Assembly: GCA_026874595.1 (NCBI GenBank)
Contig: CM049306.1
Coordinates: 110,248,142-110,312,141 of the forward strand
Length of the DNA: 64,000 nucleotides
Source of the DNA: Sipunculus nudus
Taxonomy: Eukaryota > Annelida > Sipuncula > Golfingiida > Sipunculidae
Reading direction: 5' to 3'
Positions 26,528 to 37,969 of the stretch are shown here, piece after piece (the stretch's first letter is position 1; each line of letters starts with the position of its first letter). The translations under genes and the position numbers were made by a program. A model generated the notes under the pieces. It did not search any database, was not told where the DNA came from, and saw only the letters and a list, made by a program, of their open reading frames with translations.

Positions 26528-28960
26528 CCGATTTGATGTGGAGCGTCAATACGACAATTGCTTGAACAAGGCTCAGATGATGAACGTGTAAATAGCGAGG
26601 TACCGCAAGTCAACATTTTTGTAAGTTTTGCGCAACGGCCACACTTTATATAACCATATTAACTAAGGAAGAGGTCCTCGAATAGCGCCCGTCCACGGTC
26701 ATTGAAGGGTCACTCGATCCCTGGGACTGATCTGATCCGCGCGCAAGCTTTTACCGATTGCGTCATTGGCGGCGCCCGGGACATTCACTGCGGGACGTCA
26801 ATTTAGGCCTTCCGGGAAAATGGACATCGCTTATGGTGCAGTACTTGAAACATCCGCTGGTCAGAAATATGATCTTCCAGCGACGGGTGCTCTTCATTAT
26901 AACGGTCTCTATAAATATTCACTATAAACTGTATGACCGTTTGCTGACAGTTTTCACTCGTTTCAACAGGAGCTGACAGCAGCTGGAATTCATGTTTCGC
27001 TCTGGAAAAGTGATTTTCGAATGCGCTGTCTATGTATGTTAAATCCTGCAGGTCTGTGAGATATAGTCTGTCAAAGCTCTAGTTTGCCACGTTTGGTATA
27101 AGACAAGTTCAATGGCGACACGGGGCGAGTGGTTACGTAGATATATACCAATTAATTAATGTATTGTGATTATGGATATCGTGCACCATTGATGACTTAT
27201 GAATGCTGACCTGTGAAGCGTCAAAGTTTTCTATGTGGTAATGAGTCAGACTCAGAGAAAAAAAAAATATAGAAAATAAAATGTATGGCATGAATATATA
27301 CTGTTATATATTATATTGACGACTATATTATTCTATAACATAAAATGTGGGCGTATGTGCTAATATATATGTGCATGTCATTTTGCGGCTTTTCAAGACA
27401 TGCATGGGACATAATACAGGCCTGCCAAATCATTCTTTTATAAGAGTCACTATATTTTTTTAAATTTTTCCCCCTCTTTTTTTAATGTATTACGATATAT
27501 ACTAATTCACTCCTGCTTAAACAGTCCATTCCGAATTTTTTTGTGTGTGCAAATGTCCAGCAAGTGTCACAACATGTGGAAAATGTCCTTCATCTTTATC
27601 TTCATGCAGGGAGATGTGCGCCATGTATATGTTTCTGACATTGGGAACAATATGCGTCGATATATACATATATATATTTACAATTGTGATATGTGAAGCA
27701 CATTTTAATTTAGTTTGTGATAAAATAAATGGGGGAATTGACGCTAATTTTACTCTTTTTTCACTCTTTATTTCAGAGACGTCAATTCTTTTTTCCGAAA
27801 GACTTCCTCTTTTTTCGGTTATTTACCTCTGCATGGTAGACCTGTAATGATATATAATTTCCTTTTTAGTGTCCATCATCAAAATAAAAAAATCCATGTC
27901 GCCTTAATATATACTTCCTAAAATTACATTCCCTGCTGTTCCGGCGTATTTACCTGCATGTGTGCCATGTGAGGTCACAAACGCACATACACGCACAAGC
28001 AATGAACATTTCCTAAAGTCACACTGTAGTTTGTATACGCATGTGTTAACAAATAAATATATATATTGCAAAAATAATTTCTGCTCCAAATGAGGAATTT
28101 GTATAGAACCAAACAACATGAGTTTGCCATATGAGGACACATGAAACGTGTTTGTGTGTTAACTTGCTGTATAGCGACTATATAAATTACCATGTGTATA
28201 TATGCATGGTTATAGCGTACGACGCAAGGCCCTCAAAAAGCGGTGCGCTTCCATATAAGCCCTGTATACTGAACTGTTTATTGGCAATAATTCATCTGAT
28301 ATATTACAGGACCCCCAATCCTTATTAACCCACATAGCACTATAGCTTGCATGTATATATGCTTGTCCAGTGTGGAGTTTCGTTATAACAACTCTGCAAT
28401 CCGTCTTAGGCATGCAGCATATTACGGTCCCGATGTCAACGACTTTTTAAATGACGAAATATCTCTGTATTTATATACGTCTAAATTCTTTTTCAATAAA
28501 ACCGACAAAGATTTTTTTATAAGACTACTTCTCACACATGTATAACATTATGTATGATGTCACATATATATGTTATTATGTATGAAGTCACATATGTTAT
28601 GTATGACGTCACATATGCTATAGTTTCCATGGTGCAAAAAAATATAGAGCCATGTCACCTCTCTACGGGTATATATAGCTATACCAAGCTGAGAGTGTTT
28701 GAGATCTTGGGTATATGTTGTATGAATTCATAAAGGTCAGTACACATAGCATTATGACCCGTCTGTACATATTTTACATATACTGCATGAGTTGCATAAA
28801 CATGGACATACAAATAATTTTCAAAATGTTTCGAGTCGGCGTAAAAATGTCCTTCGGTGTGATGAATGGTTGATTATACACTTTACTTAGAGCTGACTAA
28901 ATATAAAGGCAAGTCTCCAGTTCGGTCTGTCCAGGGCCCATTAAGGAAATTGTCAAAATC

Positions 28961-28963
<3 letters not shown>

Positions 28964-29030
<67 letters not shown>
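28964..29030. repeat. (CT)n(AAT)n compound microsatellite
   Basis: About 20 CT units followed by about nine AAT units. Confidence 0.93.
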
Positions 29031-29034
<4 letters not shown>

Positions 29035-29645
29035 TATAATTTTCATTTTTTTATAATTTTAATTTTAATATTTGTAGTTGTTATTTTATATATTATTTTT
29101 TTATCCAATGGCCATTTAACACAAACCTGAAGGTTTAAATACATGCGACGCTTCATTTTATTATTTGTTTATATGTGGGATGTAGAAAATGCAATTTATT
29201 TAAATCTTTCAATCAAGTTTAAATATATTATTTCTGCATATATGTATACCTTATTCCTATACTAACATATGATAGAGCTGCATATATAATGCATGTTGCA
29301 TGTCTGCAATTGTGAGCTCTTTTATGCATATATATATATATTTACTCTTCGGAAAAAAAGTAATAAATCAGCTACACATATATATATATGGTTCTGTGGC
29401 GGGATCGGTCAGAGTCAAATATTTAATATAGAGTCACACAAACAGCACAGGAAGTAGGAACTTGATTTATTTAGAACCAAAAGAAAGTATTGCTTCAATC
29501 TAATTACAGGGAGTGTTGATCTTATTTTACTCTGAACAGTTAACGGTCCTTTTATGATTTCATCGGGGTACTAATTTTGTTCATAAGCTGACATGCAAAC
29601 GAATGAAGTCCAAGCCCAACAACTATAGTCAAAAGGAAATCTTTT

Positions 29646-29648
<3 letters not shown>

Positions 29649-29691
<43 letters not shown>
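29649..29691. repeat. (CT)n microsatellite
   Basis: About 21 CT units. Confidence 0.93.
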
Positions 29692-29695
<4 letters not shown>

Positions 29696-30117
29696 GTACT
29701 TCATCCGGTTAACATTAACGTATATACACATCGAGATACAAATTTTGCATGCAGAAAAATTATAAACAGTTTGACCTTGATGTTCGTAAAGATTTTCAGG
29801 TTTTTTTTCCTTCTTACAGGTGTACAGGCCTCGGGGCAATAGGTCGGGGAGCTCAATCCGGCATTTTATGCATCATACATATATATACTGTCTGTTAAGA
29901 ACACGTATATATATATATATATTTCATGTAACATATTTTTATGTGTATATATGGGGGGAATATTAATTAATTAATGTTTTACAAAAGTCACTTTCAAAAT
30001 ACTGATAACTGCATTTTCTGTATGTATATTTAACTTTTATATAATCCAAAAGTCATAACCTGTCGTTAATGCATTAGAGTGAATCTCTGAGGTTCTCGCG
30101 AGATTTCACCATTATGC

Positions 30118-30200
30118 CACTGAGGCACCAGCGGGGTTCTAACCGGGGAACTTCAGCTCCGAAGTCCAACGCCTTAACCGCCAGGCCACGCCCTACCCAG
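30118..30200 (-). repeat. tRNA-derived SINE head or tRNA pseudogene
   Basis: Read on the minus strand there is a box A-like GTGGCCTGGCGGTTAAGGC (30190-30172 region) and a box B-like GGTTAGAACCCC (30145-30134 region) at a tRNA-like spacing. Two T-stem pairs mismatch and the conserved C of TTC is A, so it should not fold as a functional tRNA. No tail repeat or second copy is visible in the window. Confidence 0.5.
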
Positions 30201-31225
30201 GTTTCTATTCTATAATAGACTGTGCTTATATCTAGTCCGACTAATGCAAATACGCATTTACTATGTATGTAACGATATCTACATAATAAATACTTGTTAT
30301 TTGCACAAGTTTATATTTGTGAAACATTTTTGCAACAATATTTAAAAAAGAGCAACAAATTGCCATTAGAACCACTTGATCAGGTATTTTTTAATTGCAT
30401 TTAAAATTGACGTTTAACAGTTTTATCGCTTTTGTTTCGTTCTTGGTATCATTTTGCCAGATAACGGATAACGTCTTTGTAGCGCTGTTTATATTTCAGG
30501 GATTGCATCCTCCTATTTTTTAGCAACACCTGGCATTAGACGTCGACATGTGCTTTGTGCCTGCGCAGGTGTACTCCGGACAGGATTTGGAATGAACTGC
30601 TTGGTTTTGCGGGGAATATTTACCGACTAGATGCCTGTGTGGTCATAAATCGTGTATATAACACAGAAAAAATAAGTATATATAGTTACCTGGTAACACG
30701 GCATGGGGGCTATTTTGCTGAATATACTCAAAGACAAAATGTAATATGAACTGGAATTTTTTATTGTTTCCAAGACCCACGTGAAGCGCCGTATCACCAT
30801 GACAAATGACGCCTACAGGGGCGCGAGACAGTTGGCACTTGAGGTTGAAGGTTTAGGCCTGGGCCGTTGGGTTGGGCGTGCCCCCCGTGTGTATACTCAA
30901 CCCATCCATCACGTCAGTCCTCCGATCCCGGCCCACCGTTACTTCCCGCCCCACTCACTAGCGACCACTCAGCCAGTTAAAGTTCTCGTGTTGTGTTCCG
31001 ATCAGATTACACTTTAATCTGCTTATATCAATATTTGGCGTCTCAAACGGTTGTTCATATAGCTAACAGAGCTGATAGACTTATATTATTCAGGACGCCG
31101 TCGACGGAAGTTTTGTATAGAGAACCTGTGATATATGCTAGGTTGGTCAGTGAGATTTTACAAACAGAACGGGAGGGGGTTACGAGTCCATGCCGTCTGA
31201 TAGGTCCTTATTAACCCTCCCTCCG
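30201..31225. other. 3' flank and presumed 3' UTR of Nkx2-5
   Basis: The sequence just downstream of the Nkx2-5 stop. The 30781-31214 part is GC-richer and open in plus-strand frames, but these are antisense to the likely 3' UTR and resemble no protein. Confidence 0.5.
30760..30765 (-). other. Possible polyadenylation signal of Nkx2-5
   Basis: AATAAA on the minus strand, about 460 bp downstream of the stop codon. In AT-rich DNA this hexamer is common, so the call is tentative. Confidence 0.3.
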
Positions 31226-31746
31226 TCACCACGTACGTATACCGTTGGCGCTGTGAAGCTGGGGGTGGAAATACGCATTTTGTGGCGTAGGTGGCGTTAC
31301 TGAGTTTACATGGGAATATGCAGGACTAGCGTAGGTCACGAAAGGGTTAACGTTGTAGGCCACTGAAGTTTGTTGCATGCCTAGATTGTCCGCCATACAG
31401 GGCTTGCCATCCCTCACTAGTATCGGCACTGATATTCTCCGCGCCGGCTGCAACGCCGCCAGCTCTAATGTTTTATCTTGTCTCTGGCGCTTCATTTTGT
31501 AGCGTCTATTTTGAAACCAGATTTTTACTTGTTGAGAAGTCATTTTGAGCATATTTGCTAGCTGCTCCCTTTCCGGTGCGGACAGATACCTTTGCTGTTT
31601 GAACCGTCTCTCGAGTTCGTACACTTGCGCTTGTGAGAACAATACGCGGGGTTTTCTCTTGGTCTTCTGTCTCAGAAGATGACACTCTTCGGGCGAATCC
31701 GACTCCTTGCTTTTGCTTTTCTCAGGTTCACAGCGTTGGGGTTTGG
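31226..31746 (-). CDS. Nkx2-5: Nkx2-5 coding exon 2 (homeodomain, NK2-SD, C-terminus)
   Basis: The exon starts after the acceptor AG at 31748-31747, preceded by a T-rich tract, and ends at a TGA (31228-31226). It carries a basic and acidic linker ([12 protein letters not shown]), the complete 60-residue homeodomain, the NK2-specific domain, and a Tyr/Pro-rich C-terminus with [17 protein letters not shown]. No frameshift or missing DNA-contact residue is visible: Arg5, Gln50, Asn51 and Arg53 are all present. Confidence 0.95.
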
Positions 31747-32092
31747 CTGAAATTATACAAAAAATAAGATAAGCGAAAGCTAGGATACTCCTTATCTGAC
31801 GGGGTAAATAAGGTCGAACCAGCTGGAGAGAAATGGGAGATGTCAACATGAGCCCCTTTGTAAGTAAGAGTACAGAGATATTCTCCCTGCCTGCCGGGTG
31901 TGATAAAAAGCAGACAACACAAAGACTCAATTCCCAAGTTATAGGTGGGTGGTTCTTTGTCTGCTAATTGGAAAAGACTCACTCACTTCATTTCTTTATC
32001 TATGGTAATGTTAATGTCATAGAATTATCAGTAGCTCAAACTTTTCCACCCTCCAGAATTTATATATATTTAGGATACATATACATATAATT

Positions 32093-32130
<38 letters not shown>

Positions 32131-32269
32131 CACATATACTGTACATATAATTAACATAACATTAACACAAATGAATGATTTGAAGCAGGGAAGGAGATAA
32201 ACGTCATTATGCCGTTGTGACGTCAGTCGAAGAATGTGTATTTTAAATGAGGATATGTTTTCATTCTAC

Positions 32270-32334
<65 letters not shown>

Positions 32335-32943
32335 GTGTTTGTGTTCGTATGTGTATGTGTGTGTGGTAATATACTGGTCTTGGATACCTGTCCTAATGTC
32401 AGAGCAGGTTAAACAGTTTATGCGGACTGCCTGATCCGATAATCTCAGAACGGTGTCAGTATTCACACAGTTGTTGTCAAGTATTGAGACAACAGAGACC
32501 AGTCTATATCCCCCTCGCTACCCCTGCCGGTGGTTTGTATATTTTCCTCTGTAACTCAGCCTGGGTCTGGTAGTTTTCAGGGAGTTTTTACGGCATTGCT
32601 AATTGTGTGAGTCAGTCAGTTTCCGAGGGCGAATGGAAACAAAGTGAACGCAGGAAATGGACTCGGTACAGTCCTCACCCGTGAACCCGCGGCCAATAGT
32701 CCCCCGTTCACTATACTAGCTGGTTACCCATAATCCATATATACGTTCACCAAAAACCATGACCAATGGTCCCAATCTAAATAATGCCATGATTAATAAC
32801 ATTTAAGAATAAAATGCATGGAAAGATATATTTTGGGTAAACATTTTATATATCTGAAGATCGCCGCAGGATCAACACCTGTATACTGCGTGCGGGAAAC
32901 ACTCAGAGTTGCAATTCATTATGTACGTAACGTATTTAATATG

Positions 32944-33007
<64 letters not shown>

Positions 33008-36000
33008 TTATATATATATTAATATATTAATATATATAGCCATATAAAATATTATATATAAATGTGTGTGTGTTTCGTGTTTATTTATGGTTATGTTTGA
33101 GTTTATATACAACAACGACCATACTGTATGCAGGAAGAATGTATGCATGTATACGATTATCTATACATGTATACATATATAGATGATAGATAAATTAAAC
33201 ATTAAAGAGAGACGAATAAGATATTGAATAATAAAGATAATTATTGACAAGTATATATCTGCTTATATGTATACTAGTATATGTTACAATTAAATAATGA
33301 ATGAAACGGCTTTACCGTTAGATCTGGCGAAGTCATTTTGAGCAAGCGTCAAATGTGAACAATTTTAATAATTTCTAGTCGTTTGGTGCAACATTAACAA
33401 AATAAAATTTCTTGGATAAAAGATCCAACATATGCATTATTTATGGAGCATAATTTATTTATTCTAACCCTTACAACAATACAATTAATGGGGCATTTAT
33501 GAAACTTTAAGATATACGTGTCATGAGCCGCGAAGTATTTCGACCCGCAAACATACACTTCCGGAATATCGGCAACTCATGCATGCATCATGACGTGACA
33601 TAATGACGCCTCCGAGTTATTTTGATTGTAATGATGTTATAAAGATAAATGAAGCTCCATGCATTATTATATGTTATAAAAATAAATAAAGCTCCATATA
33701 TAACGGTGTTATAAATATAATTCAAACTCCATACAAAACGATGTAATAAAGATAAATGAAGCTCCATACAAAACAATGTTATAAAGATAAATTAAGTTCC
33801 ATATATATAAAAATGACAATATTATATATATAAATTAAACTCCATACATTACGATGTTATAAAGATAATTAAAGCTTCACACATAACGATGTTATAAAAA
33901 TAAATAAAGCTCCATACATAACGATGTTATAAAAATAATTTAAACTCCATACATAACTATGTTATATATAGATAATTCAAACTCCATACATAACGATGTT
34001 ATATATAGATAATTCAAACTCCATAAATAACGATGTTATAAAGATAAATAAAGCTTCATATAACGATGTTGGGTGAAAACATTTCTACGCATCTTATTTT
34101 AATAACGTACTTAATTATGAATTTATGATACATGTTAAGCATTAAGTAATAGCGAATATACTGAAACATAATGGTGCTGTGGTGTTGGATAATTAGATTA
34201 ATTATTAAAATTAAAATCATAATATTTTAATGGAGATATTGCAAGGATATTTTGACGATCCATTTGCAAACGTTCATTCAGTTTAGCTGAATTGATTCCG
34301 CTTTTCATAAATTTTTTTTTAATAATATATGGTTTGCGACCCAGCATTACTTAAATTCTTAGAGACATCGATAATAATATAAGCAACTATTTTAATTAAA
34401 ACTCCTTTCATTGATTTATTTATATTTAAACATTTTATTTAAATAATTTTTTTTCAATGATTATTTTTTCTTTAAATGGATACATGTATTATGAATAAAT
34501 ATAACACATGTCGGACTAATTTTGACATTTAAATCATGGCATTCCAACATGCATTTCATTTCTTTTGTGTAAACATGAGAATTAATAAACATGATCAAAT
34601 GCATTTTATAACATGAAAATGTAATATTTTTTTATTAGCATGATAATAAGAAAACAACAAAATATTCTTAAAAGATATATATCTTATGTATTTATGTTTG
34701 TGTGTATGTGTTTGCATAATGTGCATGAGAGCGAATTATATTAATTTAACAAAAAACGTGTTAATGAATCTTATCTTACGCTTAAATGTACAAATGTCAA
34801 TTGTACATGTGTATGAATAAAACATTTAGGAAAAGAAACCCCCATTCATATAAATACGTGTTTGCATGTGTATATAAGTGCATGGATCATATGAGCATGC
34901 TATATATTATTAATAAAAGTATAGAGAAGACATAAAGGCACGTGCACATGTTTATTTTTAAATTGGCTGAAACAATCAGCGCATATATGGGTATATAAGA
35001 TAAATATATAGCCTACGCGAGCTTATGGCGAGTTAACAGTATATGCAGTATATATCAGGATGATGTATATCCTCAACAAACCCCGTTTGTTCACGTGTCA
35101 TTGAGTCGGTCCACGTGTTTTTATTCTTCAGGTTAGCTACATTTCAGATTACCCTTAATTGTTTGGCCTACTTGAATAAAACAGAATATTCGACGATTGA
35201 GTGACTTCTCCTCCAAGACTCTTGACATGAATAGAACGAGTCTATTGAGCCGGCGGAAAGTGAAAGCGGCCCAGCGGGACACGGGGTCCGGGATAATGTC
35301 ACATCTTCAGGTCGTCTGCCGCGACGATGTTCCCCGTCGCCCGTCTGCCCCCGCTGTAAGATGGGTAAATATTATCTTAACGCTATGTTACCGTTTGTAA
35401 AACCATTAGACCCCATTAACGTTCTGATCTGCCTCAACTGTTCTCCACGCCGGCTAGGTCGAGCGGCCTACCGCATGTCAACAATATATATGGATTTACA
35501 TAATGCATGGGGGTTCCTTCCACAACATATAAACACTGTTTAGCAATAAACGTTATGTTATATGTATATACGTGCATTAATATACGTGCATTAATATTTC
35601 CAAACGCCAGATATTGGTTTTTCAGATATGCCAAATGTCAAAGGTCATCTTAGAATTTACGGGACCTATATGGCAACTGAGATGATATTTAGGATTTACA
35701 ATATGTGGTTTATACATCTTATATACCGCGTGTGTACAAGATGTTTCGTTTTGTTTTCAGATAAGTTTTATATTTCTTTGAATTAATCATATTATCATTT
35801 TAAAATCTGTAGCAACAGAAAAAAAAATTAGGAAAAGAAAGATATCCAACAAGAAGGCAATAATTGTCGTAATTATTTTTTTCTTTATGTTTTTAGTTTC
35901 GTTAAGACTGAAATACATAGTGGTATAACGTATACATGTTATGTCTGTCAGGCCGCGTTTTGAATGTCAGTTTATTTATATCTTAATTGGCACAGGGGTC

Positions 36001-36140
36001 TTACATTTCATACCAATCACTGCTTTAAAATATTTAGACATGAAAAATGAAAATTCTACATGTGCAGGGAAACTTCTAGTTTCGAAATATAGATAAATGA
36101 CTTTGATATATTTGCATGAGTTAACATACATATGTACACA

Positions 36141-36181
<41 letters not shown>

Positions 36182-37867
36182 AATACATTTTATATCCATA
36201 TAACTTTATAAATTAATAAATAAGAAAAGAATAATATATAAATATATATTTATATATTAGTTATTGTTGTATATTAATGAAATGCTTGAAATGTTTGCTT
36301 GTATTATATATTTTGTGACAGAGTATCGTCGAATATTCACGTATGGAATTTCAACAGCGAATTCCTAGAAGGGACAACATGCACTTCTATTATGTATATA
36401 ACATTTGAATAAATACTTATCATTAGTTTTAAAAATTGCCCTTATTACACTAGAAATGTTTTGATAAATTGCGAAAATATAAATGGAAATGTACATTGTT
36501 ATAAACATGGTAATATTGGGAAACGCTTCTGAGCATTACTGATCTGCCCAGCCAGTTATATTAGATAAGCTTCTGTTCTCTTGTTGACAAGTCTTATAAT
36601 ATTATAGACGATTAAAATGAAGCTCTAATTTCTATATAAACAATTCTACCAACTCTCTCTCTCAAAGAACCAAAAAAATAAAATATTGTAGTTATTGAAA
36701 GGGTCATGTCATTATTATATGATAATTTGTCTGGACAGAGAATCGTAGTTTAAATAAAAACTGTTCTTACACGTTTTTAAATTGATTTTCTTCGGTATTC
36801 ATTAAGAAAATTAGTTTCTCAAGAAGAAAATGTCCTTACCATAAAATACATTGGAAAAGCTTTGTGGGACAGAATATATCATTTGATAAACTTCTTTGGA
36901 AGTAAATGCCTTTTACACGCCACATACCTTTATGTGTCTTTTTCATGGTTCACAATTAATATTTTATACATAATTATGTGCTGATCACATGTAGTGGTTA
37001 TTCGTAATATCTGTTATTTGTTTACCTTTTGCGTGATTTAGGGTGGTTTTGAAAGTACACGGACATACCAGTACAGCTCGGCGTGTTGAGTAGAGCCGGG
37101 GGCAGCGGGAGGGTTAGAACCAGTTCCAGAAGCCGTGTTTACGTGGTTTATCTGCCCAGATGGGGGAGTTGGGCCGATTGAAGCGATGTGTAGGACCAGA
37201 TATACGTCCCGAACGCGTCGTCTTTATCAGAAATACGAGGGGACCAGGGCGGGGCGGCGAAAACCCCAAGCAAAGATAGGCATTCTTGTATGTGTGTGGC
37301 GTGTTTAGGGGAGTCTTAACAAGAGATATTCTATATGTTTGGCGTACCTTCGTCGGCCGGTGTTGCTGGGGTGGCCGGTTTGTCCACAACAGCGGGAGAG
37401 ACGGTCTTGCTGGCGTCCGGCGACGTCACGGACTCGTTGGGCAGTTGACAGCTGTTGGTCGTGCTGCTGGTGGTGGTAGGACTGGCATTAGGAACGCTGT
37501 TGTCGTAATGCCACTGGTAACCTGTATTGTCCACGGTGGGAAGGGGGATATATGGTGGAGGGGGTTCGTGTAGAGCTTTTCTGTCGGAAAGCCCTGTATC
37601 ATATCGATATGCTCCTGTTTGGACATGGGTAGTGTTGTCGGGGAAAGCGAACCTTAAACTCTGATCAGGGGGTAAATATCCACACGAGGTTGGCCCAGAA
37701 AGTTTGTGATCGGTCAAGCCCATGGCCACTTCTCCCGTGGGGAACAGGTTTGTGCTATCCAGATCCGACCCCTGTAGCCCCGGAGAGGGGTCGGTCATGT
37801 TCAAAATGTTTTTCACTGAAAACAGGTTAGTCTCTTGGCCGTTGAAGGCGCAATCGGCGTGCTCCAT
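31226..37867 (-). CDS. Nkx2-5: Homeodomain transcription factor, Nkx2-5/tinman (NK4) type, two coding exons
   Basis: The coding sequence joins 37867-37348 and 31746-31226 (minus strand) and encodes 346 residues. It is a sequence-specific nuclear transcription factor of the NK-2 class; in flies and vertebrates this subgroup specifies heart and visceral mesoderm. Seen in sequence: a TN (Eh1-like repressor) motif FSVKNILNM at residues 16-24; a homeodomain at 203-262 with WFQN at 48-51, the NK-2 hallmark Tyr54, and Met56; an NK2-specific domain at about 275-291 ([17 protein letters not shown]); and a C-terminal tail ending GIRTW. Exon 1 ends in phase 1 at AAG|GTACG and exon 2 begins after a TTTCAG acceptor, so the frame is continuous. 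I chose the ATG at 37867 because the upstream in-frame codons start with TTG, not ATG, and this ATG has a good GCCATGG context. The length is close to vertebrate Nkx2-5 (about 324). Nkx2-3 or Nkx2-6 type relatives cannot be excluded without a tree, but the TN motif with this homeodomain favours NK4. Confidence 0.93.
32097..32126. repeat. (AT)n microsatellite in Nkx2-5 intron
   Basis: About 15 TA units. Confidence 0.93.
32272..32332. repeat. (AT)n microsatellite in Nkx2-5 intron
   Basis: About 30 AT units, one of the longest in the window. Confidence 0.95.
32945..33005. repeat. (AT)n microsatellite in Nkx2-5 intron
   Basis: About 30 TA units followed by degenerate AT/AAT sequence. Confidence 0.95.
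33632..34070. repeat. 35-bp tandem repeat in Nkx2-5 intron, about 12 copies
   Basis: The unit is approximately GTTATAAAGATAAATAAAGC followed by TCCATACATAACGAT. Copies differ at several positions and some have GTTATATATAGATAATTCAA variants. AT-rich, no coding potential. Confidence 0.92.
35090..35480. promoter_or_regulatory. GC-richer intronic island with paired CACGTG E-boxes
   Basis: CACGTG occurs at 35092-35097 and 35112-35117, exactly 20 bp apart, ahead of a GC-rich block (35230-35480) inside the otherwise AT-rich Nkx2-5 intron. A 67-codon open frame here starts at TTG and has no homology I recognise. Candidate intronic enhancer; inference. Confidence 0.28.
36144..36179. repeat. (AT)n microsatellite in Nkx2-5 intron
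   Basis: About 17 AT units. Confidence 0.93.
37060..37270 (-). promoter_or_regulatory. GC-richer start of Nkx2-5 intron 1 with GATA-type and GC-box motifs
   Basis: Just inside the intron, reading on the gene's strand, are AGATAAA (37153-37147), TGATAA (37229-37224) and a GC-box-like run (complement of 37247-37259, GGGCGGGGCGGCG). GATA factors are common partners of NK4 in known systems, so this is a plausible regulatory stretch. The call is inference from motifs and base composition only. Confidence 0.3.
37348..37867 (-). CDS. Nkx2-5: Nkx2-5 coding exon 1 (TN motif)
   Basis: This exon encodes residues 1-173 plus one base. The TN motif lies near the N-terminus, as in the family. The rest is low-complexity and rich in Pro, Ser and Thr, with a PPPPYIPLP stretch and a TPATPADE end, as expected for an unstructured linker in front of the homeodomain. 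The donor is the GT at 37347-37346 within AAGGTACG. The sequence past the donor stays open for only a few codons in this frame, which supports splicing. Confidence 0.9.
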
Positions 37868-37961
37868 GGCTCTTGTACCAGTCAACAATAGCAAGGAACA
37901 AGTACCTCAAGATGCCGTTATTATTCCTTGCTTTTTCTCTCTACTCTCAGGCCTGGCCGTT

Positions 37962-37969
37962 TCAAGTGG
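37962..37969 (+). promoter_or_regulatory. Exact NK-2 class binding site TCAAGTGG near the Nkx2-5 start
   Basis: TCAAGTGG is the high-affinity site described for Tinman and Nkx2-5. It lies about 95 bp upstream of the chosen ATG, in the presumed 5' UTR or proximal promoter. A second, inverted partial match (CCACTTG, 37996-38002) lies 27 bp further upstream. Direct autoregulation is plausible. By chance about two exact copies are expected in 64 kb; I see two others, at 1425-1432 and 4073-4080. Confidence 0.45.

Larger units (their letters stand above)
25469..30117. other. Gene-free stretch
   Basis: No gene seen. Contains (AT)n(GT)n at 25784-25838, a TATA-box-like core at 26519-26527 in a GC-richer patch (26400-26830), three copies of a CRE-like word (28549-28615), (CT)n(AAT)n at 28964-29030 and (CT)n at 29649-29691. 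The open frames of up to 100 codons are AT-driven or cross microsatellites. Confidence 0.5.
31747..37347 (-). other. Nkx2-5 intron 1 (5.6 kb)
   Basis: A phase-1 intron with GT donor and AG acceptor. It holds four long (AT)n tracts (32097-32126, 32272-32332, 32945-33005, 36144-36179), a 35-bp tandem repeat (33632-34070), a perfect CRE (TGACGTCA, 32218-32225), and GC-richer islands at about 32430-32740, 35090-35480 and 37060-37270. The rest is AT-rich sequence in which I see no exon or gene. Confidence 0.85.

Noticed and set aside
30781-31214. Plus-strand frames downstream of Nkx2-5
   Set aside because: They are antisense to the probable 3' UTR and lack any family signal.
31748-31982. Minus-strand frame running upstream of the homeodomain exon
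   Set aside because: It is intronic read-through: the acceptor at 31747 and the frame match to exon 1 explain the real protein.
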